Positions 16,517 through 24,688 of a stretch of DNA of 41,027 bases are shown piece after piece. The stretch's first letter is position 1; the number at the start of each line of letters is the position of its first letter. The DNA is taken from NCBI GenBank assembly GCA_023336205.1, contig JALQCR010000056.1, positions 1 through 41,027 on the forward strand, read 5' to 3'. The translations under genes were made by a program, and so were the position numbers. The notes below the pieces were generated by a model. The model did no database searches, had not been told where the DNA came from, and saw only the letters and a program-made list of their open reading frames with translations. The stretch is from Pseudanabaena sp. Salubria-1 (GTDB lineage: Bacteria; Cyanobacteriota; Cyanobacteriia; Pseudanabaenales; Pseudanabaenaceae).

Positions 16517-16826
16517 ACCTTTTCCTCAACTGATGTTTAATAGATTGCCAAAAATTTTGAGTTCAAAAGGCTCATTTATGGACTCAGCTTTTGACTCATT
16601 TATTCACCTGTCATCGGTCGCCACACAATCTACGCGACTCGTTACAAAACTTAAAAATCCTGTGCGGAGAACCACACTTCAAAAGTGTGGTTCTCCTACT
16701 GCTCATAGCTTTGCAGTTATTTCATAATAAACTTATGAACGAAATTGAAGTACGAAACATCAACTTAATTCTTAATCTACTTCTGAACGTTCCATCGTTG
16801 TTTTGAAATAGTTAAAGGTGATATTT
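16517..16826. promoter_or_regulatory. Intergenic region upstream of hsp20 with one hairpin
   Basis: This 310-base gap contains a clean hairpin at 16666-16696 (14-bp stem GGAGAACCACACTT, loop CAA) and otherwise no gene. I see no CIRCE element. It must hold the heat-shock gene promoter, but no convincing box can be picked. Confidence 0.5.
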
Positions 16827-17279
16827 ATGTTAGTACGTTGGCAACCTTTCCAAGAAATGGAAGAAGTTCGTCGTCAATTTGATCGCTTATTCCGTGAGTT
16901 TGCACCATTAGATCAGGAAACCGCGAAAGGCGGATGGATTCCTGCTAGTGAGCTACGAGATGATGGCGACAATTTAACTCTGAGACTCACACTTCCTGAA
17001 ATCGAAGCTAAGGATCTTGATATTCAAGTAACCAAGGATTCGATCTCAGTTGCTGGTGAACGCCATATTGAACGCAAGGAAGAATCTGAAAAAGGCTATT
17101 ACTGGAGCGAAATGAGCTATGGCAAATTCCGCCGTGTATTTGCTTTACCTGTTGCGATCGAACATGAACAAGTGAAAGCTGAATATACCAATGGTATCCT
17201 CACATTGACTTTGCCTAAAGCTAATGAAGTCAAAGCCTTTAAGGTCAACGTCACTGGTGAGTTACCTACCTCTTCCTAA
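16827..17279 (+). CDS. Small heat shock protein, Hsp20/alpha-crystallin family
   Basis: The 150-residue protein has an N-terminal arm (VRWQPFQEMEEVRRQFDRLF), an alpha-crystallin domain at about residues 45-135 and the conserved GILTLTLPK motif. These proteins form oligomers that hold unfolding proteins in the cytoplasm and at thylakoids; it is comparable to cyanobacterial HspA. I prefer the ATG at 16827, with AAAGG about eight bases upstream, to a GTG nine bases earlier. A terminator follows the stop. Confidence 0.95.
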   Translation: MLVRWQPFQEMEEVRRQFDRLFREFAPLDQETAKGGWIPASELRDDGDNLTLRLTLPEIEAKDLDIQVTKDSISVAGERHIERKEESEKGYYWSEMSYGKFRRVFALPVAIEHEQVKAEYTNGILTLTLPKANEVKAFKVNVTGELPTSS

Positions 17280-17281
17280 TA

Positions 17282-17312
17282 AAGAAATGGTGTGCTCTGC
17301 ACACCATTTCTT
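17282..17312 (+). terminator. Terminator after hsp20
   Basis: A 14-bp stem (AAGAAATGGTGTGC) with TCT loop begins two bases after the stop and ends in TTTCTT. Confidence 0.75.
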
Positions 17313-17353
17313 GAATTGATTAATTCTTAATCTCAAGTACTGTCAGAATGTAA

Positions 17354-17399
17354 TATAACGGATTTGAGAATAGCCTAGGCTATTCTCAAATCCGTTATA
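17354..17399. repeat. Perfect 46-bp palindrome without loop
   Basis: The sequence is its own reverse complement over 46 bases, centred on AGCCTAGGCT. It lies between hsp20 and the GH57 gene, within the region that must hold the latter's promoter. With no spacer it could form a cruciform or be a dimer-binding site. Confidence 0.75.
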
Positions 17400-17422
17400 A
17401 ATTTATTGAGGTTTTACAAGTT

Positions 17423-18907
17423 TTGATTACAGCTATCCCATCAAGCTTTGTTGCCTCTGATTTCCCAGCCATTTGCGGAAATGAAGACGTAATTCAATGC
17501 GCGGTGCAAGATGATGCACCAGTATTTTTACCTAATAATAATCTTCGCATTGAAGAGATTACCTCAGCCTTTGCCTGTGCATTGCATATGCATCAGCCAA
17601 CCATTCCCGCAGGAGCAAATGGAGCGCTAATTTGTAATCTGCAAAATATGTTTGAACATCAGGGCGAAGGTGATAATCACAACGCTTCTGTATTTGCATG
17701 GTGCTACAGCCGTATGGGAGATTTTATCCCCCAATTGGTCGCTCAGGGCAGCAATCCTCGGATTATGTTGGACTATTCAGGAAATCTGCTCTGGGGCTTG
17801 CAGCAAATGCAACGCCATGACATTTTGGATAATCTCAAGCGCATTACCTGCGATCGCCAATATCAACCCTATGTAGAATGGCTCGGCACGATGTGGAGTC
17901 ATGCAGTAATTCCATCCACGCCAATTCCCGATATAAAACTACATATTCAAGCTTGGCAAAGTCATTTTGCCTCGATTTTTGGCATTGATGCTCTAAAACG
18001 TGTTAAAGGTTTCTCTCCACCTGAGATGCATCTTCCCAATCATCCTGACACACTCTATGAATACATCAAAGCCCTCAAAGAATGCGGCTATCGTTGGTTG
18101 ATGGTTCAGGAACACTCTGTAGAACGTCTTGATGGCTCAGGACTCACCCAAGATCAGAAATATTTACCTAATCGTCTCATTGCCATGAATTCCAATGGCG
18201 AATCGATTAGTATCACTGCTCTGATTAAGACTCAAGGCTCAGATACGAAGCTTGTAGCCCAGATGCAGCCTTATCATGAGGCAAAAGGTCGTAGTAGACA
18301 GATGATTGGTAATATTTCCGTACCTTCTCTCGTGTCGCAAATTGCCGATGGCGAGAATGGCGGCGTAATGATGAATGAGTTTCCCCGTGATTATCCATTG
18401 GTCTGGGATCAACTTAAAAATAATGGTCGTGGAAGTTCAGGTGTTGTCGGACTAAATGGAACTGAATATCTGGAAATGATTGAAGCGGCTGGCGTAAGTC
18501 CCCTTGATTACCCTGTCGTTCAAGCGGTACAACAGCATAAAGTATGGAATAAGGTCGATCAAAGCGGCGATCGCAGTAATCTCAGCACTGCTAACGTTGA
18601 ACAAGCAATTACTGAACTAAAAGCAAGTGACCATCAATTTCATATGGATGGCGCATCATGGACAAATAGCATGAGTTGGGTACATGGCTATGAAAACGTA
18701 TTGGAGCCAATGAATAAACTTAGTGCTAAGTTCCATGAAAAATATGATCCACTGGTGGCAAAAGATCCCTCAATTACTAAGCGATCGGACTACCAGCAAT
18801 CTCTGCTCTACAATCTCCTAGTCCAAACTAGCTGCTTCCGCTACTGGGGACAAGGCACATGGACAGACTATGCCCGCGAACTCTATCGACGCGGCGAATC
18901 TTTGTAG
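17423..18907 (+). CDS. Glycoside hydrolase family 57 protein
   Basis: The 494 residues show GH57 motifs: HMHQP at residues 55-59 (motif 1) and KGFSPPEMHLP, whose Glu201 fits the catalytic nucleophile position. GH57 enzymes act on alpha-glucans (amylase, branching enzyme, amylopullulanase); the substrate here is not determinable. It most resembles the uncharacterised cyanobacterial GH57 group. The start is a TTG at 17423, chosen because no ATG occurs before the conserved core at residue ~48; this is uncertain. No signal peptide is seen, so it is probably cytoplasmic, acting on glycogen-type polymer. The terminator stem includes the stop codon. Confidence 0.87.
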   Translation: MITAIPSSFVASDFPAICGNEDVIQCAVQDDAPVFLPNNNLRIEEITSAFACALHMHQPTIPAGANGALICNLQNMFEHQGEGDNHNASVFAWCYSRMGDFIPQLVAQGSNPRIMLDYSGNLLWGLQQMQRHDILDNLKRITCDRQYQPYVEWLGTMWSHAVIPSTPIPDIKLHIQAWQSHFASIFGIDALKRVKGFSPPEMHLPNHPDTLYEYIKALKECGYRWLMVQEHSVERLDGSGLTQDQKYLPNRLIAMNSNGESISITALIKTQGSDTKLVAQMQPYHEAKGRSRQMIGNISVPSLVSQIADGENGGVMMNEFPRDYPLVWDQLKNNGRGSSGVVGLNGTEYLEMIEAAGVSPLDYPVVQAVQQHKVWNKVDQSGDRSNLSTANVEQAITELKASDHQFHMDGASWTNSMSWVHGYENVLEPMNKLSAKFHEKYDPLVAKDPSITKRSDYQQSLLYNLLVQTSCFRYWGQGTWTDYARELYRRGESL

Positions 18908-18946
18908 TCTAAAGTTGGCACTTAGTGCCAACTTTAGACTACAAAG
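18900..18946 (+). terminator. Terminator overlapping the GH57 stop codon
   Basis: A perfect 22-bp stem (18900-18921 with 18925-18946) and a TTA loop include the TAG stop at 18905-18907. There is no long T run after it, so strength as a terminator is uncertain. Confidence 0.6.
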
Positions 18947-18993
18947 CATTATACAATTCTTGAACCTATCAATTTTTCACGCCTATCAAGATT

Positions 18994-19875
18994 ATGACTT
19001 TGAAGTGGTTCAATCTTGCATTTAAGTTTCAGGGTTCTGTTGCGCCGATTATTTTACCAAGAGTGTTGATTTTTGCAGGATTTGCCTTTGGAGTCTCGCT
19101 CTTTCACTACTATGAACCACAGATCTCTCTCAAGGTTTTGGGTGATCTAACTAATAATGTTGTCTTTAATCTAGTCTTAGGACTGCTCTTGGTGTTTCGG
19201 ACAAATACTGCTTACGATCGCTATTGGGAAGGACGCAAAGCATGGGGAACTCTGGTGGTGAATATTCGCAATTTATCCAGATTAATGCAAATCTCAACTA
19301 ACTGTCCTGAAGAGGAAAAGCAGCAAAGAGAAAAATCGATCAAGTTACTAACAGCTTTTGCGATCGCGACAAAACGCCATCTTCGTAGTGAAGCGATCGA
19401 GAACGAGCTTGATGAAATCCTTCTTGAAGAAGACATCATAAAGCTACGTAGCTCTAAAAATGCTCCTTTAGAATTGACGCTATGGTTGGGAGACTATTTG
19501 CAAAAGCAAGTGCAAAGCGATCGCATTGATACTAATTATTTTGTAACTATGAATAGTCATCTCAATGCTCTGGTAGAAGGGCTAACCAGTTGTGAAAGGA
19601 TTCTGAGAACTCCATTACCAATTGCCTATTGCATCTATTTAAAACGATTGATTTTAATTTACTGTATTGGGTTACCATTCCACCTTGTTGTGGAGATCGA
19701 ATGGTTAACAGCGATCGCAGTTGGTTTGGTTAGTTTTATCCTTTTAGGGATTGAACAAATTGGCAACGAAATCGAAAATCCATTTGGACATGACTTGAAT
19801 GATTTGCCAATCGATACAATATGCGAAAGCGTGACAGCCAATGTCGAACAAGCGATCGCTTATTCCCCAAAATAA
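18994..19875 (+). CDS. Bestrophin-family anion channel
   Basis: The 293-residue protein matches the bestrophin/UPF0187 family: WFNLAFKFQGSVAPIILPRV at the N-terminus, then a hydrophobic segment, FRTNTAYDRYWEGRKAWG, and a C-terminal membrane pair ending in LGIEQIGNEIENPFGHDLND. Bacterial and plastid bestrophins are pentameric chloride/bicarbonate channels. In cyanobacteria and chloroplasts they are tied to ion balance or inorganic carbon across thylakoid membranes; which role applies here is unknown. A shared terminator follows, with the HEAT-repeat gene facing it. Confidence 0.93.
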   Translation: MTLKWFNLAFKFQGSVAPIILPRVLIFAGFAFGVSLFHYYEPQISLKVLGDLTNNVVFNLVLGLLLVFRTNTAYDRYWEGRKAWGTLVVNIRNLSRLMQISTNCPEEEKQQREKSIKLLTAFAIATKRHLRSEAIENELDEILLEEDIIKLRSSKNAPLELTLWLGDYLQKQVQSDRIDTNYFVTMNSHLNALVEGLTSCERILRTPLPIAYCIYLKRLILIYCIGLPFHLVVEIEWLTAIAVGLVSFILLGIEQIGNEIENPFGHDLNDLPIDTICESVTANVEQAIAYSPK

Positions 19876-19905
19876 AAAAGGGCGCTTAGCGCCCTTTTTT
19901 ATTTT
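19869..19905. terminator. Bidirectional terminator
   Basis: AAAATAAAAAAGGGCGC and its complement flank a TTA loop, with A and T tracts on both sides. It lies between the convergent bestrophin and HEAT-repeat genes and overlaps the bestrophin stop region. Confidence 0.9.
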
Positions 19906-19907
19906 GT

Positions 19908-20777
19908 TTAGTCTTGTTCCTGACGATTGATTTGAGCGATCGCTAATTTTGCTAGTACTCTTAACACCTCTAGTTCATCATCTAATAATGGTTGCAAAGA
20001 TTTGATGACGCTTGGATTGCCAATCTTGCCAAGTGCATTAATTGCTGCTTTGCGAACACCTAAATCAGAATCTTGTAGGGCTAAAATTAGATGCGGAATT
20101 GCTGGAGGATAATTAACTTGACCAAAAGCCGCAGTAGCCTCAGTCCGAATAATCGGCTCAGGATCAGTCATTGCTGACACAAGAATATTGCAAGATTTCT
20201 CATCTAGCTGCTCTTGAGCGACATGACCAATCGCGCCAATAACCGCACAACGAACATCAAGAGATTCAGAATTCAAAGCTTTATATAGATGTTCCGCAGC
20301 ATCAGCGCCGATAAAGGCTAGAGCCCATGCAGCATGACCTTTAGTATCTTGAGGTTGATCAGGAGATTCCAAAATCTCAAGTAAAGCTTCTGCTGAATCC
20401 TCACCAGTTCTGGCTAATGCTCCCGCTGATGAACTTCTCACAACCGTATCAGGATCATTCAGAAAAGAATGGATTAAGCTTGGCACTGCACTTGGATCGG
20501 CAATGATTGTTAGGGTTTTAGCAGCCGCTCTACGAAGGACTACATTCGAGTGATTAGCTAGTGCTTCTGTTAGAAAAGGGGTAAATAATTCGCCAATTTC
20601 TCCTATGGTTTCGGCAAACCTAAGCCTAACTAGACCCCTAGGATCGCCTAGCCCTTCGACTAGTTGGCTGAGGAGTTGGCGATCGCTATTGTCGAAAGTC
20701 CCAAGAGAAATTTGCTCATTTACTTTTTGAATTAGAATATCGTTCGCTGCTTGAATATCTAGAACTTGATTATCCAT
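19908..20777 (-). CDS. PBS-lyase-like HEAT-repeat protein (IaiH-like)
   Basis: The 289 residues form about seven HEAT/PBS-lyase repeats of ~31 residues (for example VVRSSSAGALARTGEDSAEA and GVRKAAINALGKIGNPSVIK). The opening IQAANDILIQKVNEQI resembles the cyanobacterial IaiH group rather than the CpcE/CpcF bilin lyases. Such proteins are scaffolds, some acting in phycobilin attachment and some in phycobilisome turnover. No enzymatic residues can be named. A short helical protein is encoded 35 bases upstream on the same strand and is likely co-transcribed. Confidence 0.85.
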   Translation of the reverse strand: MDNQVLDIQAANDILIQKVNEQISLGTFDNSDRQLLSQLVEGLGDPRGLVRLRFAETIGEIGELFTPFLTEALANHSNVVLRRAAAKTLTIIADPSAVPSLIHSFLNDPDTVVRSSSAGALARTGEDSAEALLEILESPDQPQDTKGHAAWALAFIGADAAEHLYKALNSESLDVRCAVIGAIGHVAQEQLDEKSCNILVSAMTDPEPIIRTEATAAFGQVNYPPAIPHLILALQDSDLGVRKAAINALGKIGNPSVIKSLQPLLDDELEVLRVLAKLAIAQINRQEQD

Positions 20778-20812
20778 TGTTAAGTGTCGATGACGAAATT
20801 AAAGGAAAGTGT

Positions 20813-21040
20813 TTAGGCTTTACTTTGCTGTTGGCGAAGTGTCTGGAGAGTAGAATCAATTTTGGCTAGGTTTGGCTCTAAAGTCGCTAGAGCTTGGCTT
20901 TTCATGATTTTGGCTCGCTGTGCTGTAGCGAGGGTATCATTTACAATTCTTTCGCGAAACTGCTCTAACTCAGAGATCATTTCTGCTAATTCTTGAGGGG
21001 TTGCCTCTTCGAGTGAGTTCAGTTCTGGAATGTCAAACAT
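20813..21040 (-). CDS. Short helical protein upstream of the HEAT-repeat gene
   Basis: The 75 residues are predicted almost wholly helical, with heptad-like spacing (ELAEMISELEQFRERIV... LATLEPNLAKIDSTLQTLRQ). It is a coiled-coil candidate. No family is recognised. It starts with a good ATG and is first in an operon with the HEAT-repeat gene, so it may be a partner protein. Confidence 0.7.
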   Translation of the reverse strand: MFDIPELNSLEEATPQELAEMISELEQFRERIVNDTLATAQRAKIMKSQALATLEPNLAKIDSTLQTLRQQQSKA

Positions 21041-21141
21041 AGCTAGTTATATTATCTAAAAAACAAATAAATTAAGTCGATTTAAATCGATAAAAAAATA
21101 TAATTTTAATTGTCTCAGATCACGGCGCAAATGTTTTACCC

Positions 21142-21192
21142 AAACCTAAAAGCTGTTTCGCCCGCGTAGCGGGCGAAACAGCTTTTAGGTTT
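21142..21192. repeat. Perfect 24-bp-arm hairpin, loop GTA
   Basis: The arms AAACCTAAAAGCTGTTTCGC (and on) are perfect over 24 bases, with a three-base loop. It sits downstream of the exported-protein gene at 21219-21614 and upstream of the gene at 21040, so it could terminate the former. Confidence 0.7.
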
Positions 21193-21218
21193 ACGTGTTT
21201 TAGCGCAAAGCACTGCCG

Positions 21219-21614
21219 TTAATTCTGGCTTTTAATGCGATTAATTGCTTGAAACATCTTGCTATCAGAAACTATTTGCTGTCGCTGATTTAACTTGAAT
21301 TTTTCAACGCGATCGCCCATAGTTTTTTCAGGTGCAACGCCCTCTTCCTCTGAAACTTGCCAATTGAAGAGCCTATCTAATCCTTCTAAAGGGGCAAATG
21401 AAACATCTCTATCTGTAAATCTTAACAACTGCATACTGCCGCCGCCAACGGCAGGAGCATTGCTCTGTTGCATTTCCAGTAGCATCTGATGAGCTGGAGA
21501 CAAGGCATTGGGAGAACTATTGCCAATTGTCACTTGTGCTGTCAGAGAGTCTGCATTTAAGGAAAATACAGTACTCGCGATCGCCAATAAACCTAAAATT
21601 TTGAATGAAGCCAT
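21219..21614 (-). CDS. Small exported protein of unknown function
   Basis: The first ~26 residues form a Sec signal peptide (FKILGLLAIASTVFSLNADS, cut likely after LTAQ or nearby). The mature ~105 residues have no recognised domain; they include LLRFTDRDVSFAPLEGLDRL and a basic end. It should act in the periplasm or thylakoid lumen. It has its own ATG start and lies divergent from tatC. No family is recognised. Confidence 0.65.
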   Translation of the reverse strand: MASFKILGLLAIASTVFSLNADSLTAQVTIGNSSPNALSPAHQMLLEMQQSNAPAVGGGSMQLLRFTDRDVSFAPLEGLDRLFNWQVSEEEGVAPEKTMGDRVEKFKLNQRQQIVSDSKMFQAINRIKSQN

Positions 21615-21727
21615 TTACTGCCCCTGAAATTTAACATGGTGAACTGCAACATGTAATATTTCCTTGCCCTTACTTAACCTACCATTTTTTACTGTTTCGC
21701 TCTAGCTAAATGTCAGAAATTTAACAT

Positions 21728-21804
21728 AAAACCCAAAAAGCGTGAGGGGCTGCTTTGCCCCGCCTCACGCTTTTTGGGTTTTGAAGTTGTGTTTGGTTGC
21801 TATA
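21728..21804. repeat. Hairpin repeat with AAAACCCA arms and TTGCTATA end
   Basis: A stem AAAACCCAAAAAGCGTGAGG (21728 on) pairs with its complement ending at 21782, and the right side runs on to TTGCTATA at 21797-21804. Arms and right end match the family seen complete at 27028-27145, but the core sequence is different and the left TATAGCAA end is missing. Confidence 0.65.
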
Positions 21805-21885
21805 GTAACGATATACTTCGATTATTTGATAGTTTGTTAAGCAATCGGGTTAAGCAATCGACAAGTAGATTTTAGTAACGACACC

Positions 21886-22713
21886 ATGCTAGAGACAGTA
21901 ACTGAAGCAGATCAACCAAAGGATTTGTCTAACACACAATCCATTGAGGACGTAAATGAGGCTGCGATCGCTGTTGTCGATCCTCCAATTGTTGATGAAG
22001 ATCTAGAAGTAATTGAAGATGTCGAGATGTCTTTATTTGATCACCTCGAAGAATTGCGATCGCGGATTTTCTATGCCTTAATTGCCATTTTTGTGGCGAT
22101 CATTGGTTGCTTTGCCTTCGTAAACAAGATTGTGGCTCTACTAGAGATTCCTGCTCAGGGAGTAAAATTTTTACAACTTGCACCTGGGGAATACTTTTTT
22201 GTTTCGATCAAAGTTGCTGGCTATAGTGGCTTATTGGTAGCAAGCCCTGCTATCTTGTATCAAATTGTACGATTTATTCTGCCAGGGCTAACCCGCAAAG
22301 AAAAACGAGCGATCGCGCCAATTGTTTTTGGCTCTAGTATTTTATTTGTCCTTGGCATTGTCTTTGCTTACGAGTTACTTATCCCAGCCGCCCTTAATTT
22401 CTTTATTAGCTATGGCGGCGATGTGGTTGAGCAGTTTTGGTCAATCGATCGCTATTTTGAATTTGTACTATTACTGTTATTTAGTACTGGCTTAGCATTT
22501 CAAATCCCCGTTATTCAAGCCTTATTAGCAATGACAGGTATTGTCAATTCCACCCGAATGCTTGCTGGTTGGCGCTATGTGGTACTTGGCGCAGTCATCC
22601 TCGGCGCAGTGTTAACTCCATCAACAGATCCCATGACCCAAAGTTTGCTAGCTGGCGCAGTTGCCATTTTGTACTTTGGTGGCATTTTCTTAGTCAAGGC
22701 TATGGGTAAATAA
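21886..22713 (+). CDS. tatC: Twin-arginine translocase subunit TatC
   Basis: The 275-residue protein has the TatC core from about residue 48 (MSLFDHLEELRSRI) with six membrane segments and the conserved LAPGEYFFVSIKVA and SIDRYFEFVLLLLFSTGLAFQ stretches. TatC recognises the twin-arginine signal and, with TatA/B, exports folded proteins across thylakoid and plasma membranes. It has an acidic 45-residue N-terminal extension, common in cyanobacteria. No tatA lies nearby. Confidence 0.97.
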   Translation: MLETVTEADQPKDLSNTQSIEDVNEAAIAVVDPPIVDEDLEVIEDVEMSLFDHLEELRSRIFYALIAIFVAIIGCFAFVNKIVALLEIPAQGVKFLQLAPGEYFFVSIKVAGYSGLLVASPAILYQIVRFILPGLTRKEKRAIAPIVFGSSILFVLGIVFAYELLIPAALNFFISYGGDVVEQFWSIDRYFEFVLLLLFSTGLAFQIPVIQALLAMTGIVNSTRMLAGWRYVVLGAVILGAVLTPSTDPMTQSLLAGAVAILYFGGIFLVKAMGK

Positions 22714-22725
22714 ACAATAACCTTT

Positions 22726-22880
22726 AGAACCTATTTAAGAATTCCATAATACTGAAAATCTCGTTTGAAGCTCTAAGCGTCTAGCCCCCTAAATCCCCCA
22801 ATTCTGGGGGACTTAAATATGGCTCCCCCCAGAATTGGGGGGCTAGGGGGGCAAAAACTACAATTCTTAAATGGTTTCTT
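22726..22880. repeat. MITE-like element with AGAAnCnATTTAAGAATT ends
   Basis: The ends at about 22726-22743 and 22862-22880 are inverted copies matching at 16 of 19 positions. Inside is a nested inverted repeat: CTAGCCCCCTAAATCCCCCA (22781 on) against its complement at 22825-22852. The inner part recurs without these ends at 35655-35738. No coding potential. Confidence 0.65.
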
Positions 22881-22937
22881 AGAGTCTGCGTAGCCGCCCC
22901 TAAAGGTTGTGGGATTGTATATTAAAAAAATTAAAAA

Positions 22938-24545
22938 ATGGAAAATCAAAACATTTTGATCTACGACACGACCCTTCGCGATGGCACACAGCGCGAAGGG
23001 TTGTCGCTGTCAGTGGAAGATAAGGTGCGCATAGCAGTTCGCCTCGATCGGATGGGAGTTGCCTTTATCGAAGGTGGTTGGGCAGGTGCAAATCCTAAGG
23101 ATGGCGAATTTTTCCGACGAATGCAAGAATATCGCCTTAGTAGTGCCGAGCTAGTGGTCTTCTGTTCGACAAGACGAGCAGGAATCAAGGCAAAGGATGA
23201 TCCGATGCTCGTACCAATTATTGCTGCTGAAACCAAGTGGATTACTATTTTTGGTAAATCATGGGATCTTCATGTCATTGAGGGATTACGTACAACCCTT
23301 GAAGAAAATCTTGCCATGATCAGCGATACGATCGCCTACCTAAAAAGTTGCGATCGCCGTCTGATCTATGATGCTGAGCATTGGTTTGATGGCTACAAAA
23401 ACAATCCTGACTATGCATTACAAACCTTAAAAGCATCTCTTGATGCTGGAGCTGAGTGGTTTGTCCTCTGCGATACCAATGGCGGTACTTTGCCCGATGA
23501 AGTGGCAAAAATTACCGAAGTTGTGAATGAGCGGTTACGTCAATGGGGAAGTAGCCCGCAAATTGGCATTCATACCCATAACGATGCTGGCTTGGCTGTC
23601 GCTAATGCGATCGCAGCTGTCCAGCATGGAGCAACGATGGTTCAGGGAACTATTAATGGCTATGGTGAACGCTGCGGCAATGCCAATCTCTGCACCGTGA
23701 TTCCTAATTTGCAACTAAAAATGGGCTATGACTGCATTGATGCAGAAAAATTAGCTCAACTCACCGAAGTCTCTCGCCAAGTCAGCGAAATTGTTAATCT
23801 TGCGCCTGATGACCATGCTCCTTTTGTGGGTGCTTCAGCCTTTGCCCATAAGGGTGGCATCCATGTCAGTGCCGTGCAGCGCAATCCCCTCACCTACGAG
23901 CATATTGCTCCTGAAAGTATCGGTAACAATCGCCGCATCGTTATCTCTGAACAGGCAGGTATCAGCAATGTGATCTCCAAAGTCGAAACCTTCGGCATTT
24001 GCCTACGCAAAGAAGATCCCGCCTGTCGGCAAATCTTGCAGATGACGAAGGAACTCGAACAACTCGGATATCAGTTTGAGTCAGCGGAAGCAAGTTTTGA
24101 ACTATTGGTTCGCGAAGCATTAGGCGATCGCCCTAAATTTTTTACAATTAGCAGTTTTCATGTTTACTGCTCTACGGAATCGACTCACATCAACGGATTG
24201 GTCGGTTCCCAAGCTACTGTTAAGGTGATGGTCAATGATGAAGAGCATCTTACAGCCGCCGAAGGGAATGGACCAGTCGCAGCCCTTGATATCGCTCTTC
24301 GCAAAGCTCTGGTTAGCTTCTATCCTGAAATTGCGAATTTCTATCTAACTGACTATAAAGTGCGCATTCTAAATAGTGATTCTGGAACTAATGCAGTTAC
24401 TAGAGTATTAATCGAATTCAGTAATGGTAAAAGGCGCTGGTCAACGGCTGGAGTGTCAAATAATATAATCGATGCTTCTTGTAAAGCTCTTGTAGAAGGC
24501 TTAGAGTATGGGCTTCTATCCGCAGTTCGCCACACCAAAGTATAG
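22938..24545 (+). CDS. cimA: Citramalate synthase
   Basis: This enzyme condenses pyruvate and acetyl-CoA to (R)-citramalate, the threonine-independent entry to isoleucine. The 535 residues have the HMGL-like TIM barrel with DTTLRDGTQREG at residues 10-21, HTHND at 212-216 and GYGERCGNANL, plus a C-terminal LeuA allosteric domain (about 385-535), where isoleucine would bind. The RDGTQREG form distinguishes it from 2-isopropylmalate synthase (RDGEQ). The ATG at 22938 has no strong ribosome-binding site. It is monocistronic. Confidence 0.95.
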   Translation: MENQNILIYDTTLRDGTQREGLSLSVEDKVRIAVRLDRMGVAFIEGGWAGANPKDGEFFRRMQEYRLSSAELVVFCSTRRAGIKAKDDPMLVPIIAAETKWITIFGKSWDLHVIEGLRTTLEENLAMISDTIAYLKSCDRRLIYDAEHWFDGYKNNPDYALQTLKASLDAGAEWFVLCDTNGGTLPDEVAKITEVVNERLRQWGSSPQIGIHTHNDAGLAVANAIAAVQHGATMVQGTINGYGERCGNANLCTVIPNLQLKMGYDCIDAEKLAQLTEVSRQVSEIVNLAPDDHAPFVGASAFAHKGGIHVSAVQRNPLTYEHIAPESIGNNRRIVISEQAGISNVISKVETFGICLRKEDPACRQILQMTKELEQLGYQFESAEASFELLVREALGDRPKFFTISSFHVYCSTESTHINGLVGSQATVKVMVNDEEHLTAAEGNGPVAALDIALRKALVSFYPEIANFYLTDYKVRILNSDSGTNAVTRVLIEFSNGKRRWSTAGVSNNIIDASCKALVEGLEYGLLSAVRHTKV

Positions 24546-24568
24546 CCAAGCAATCATTGACATCTATC

Positions 24569-24631
24569 TATAGCAGTAATACCACAGCACAAAATGGCGT
24601 AGCCATTTTGTGCTGTGGTATTACTGCTATA
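24569..24631. terminator. Long 30-bp-arm hairpin between convergent genes
   Basis: A perfect 30-bp stem with GTA loop lies 23 bases after cimA and 57 bases before the end of the convergent hybrid kinase gene. Its outer sequence starts with TATAGCAG, like the ends of the repeat family seen elsewhere. It probably stops transcripts from both sides, although no T run follows. Confidence 0.65.
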
Positions 24632-24688
24632 TCTTTCGACTTCTTTCCACCCAATAATTCAAAAGTCGCCTTAGTAGGGTTAATCTAG

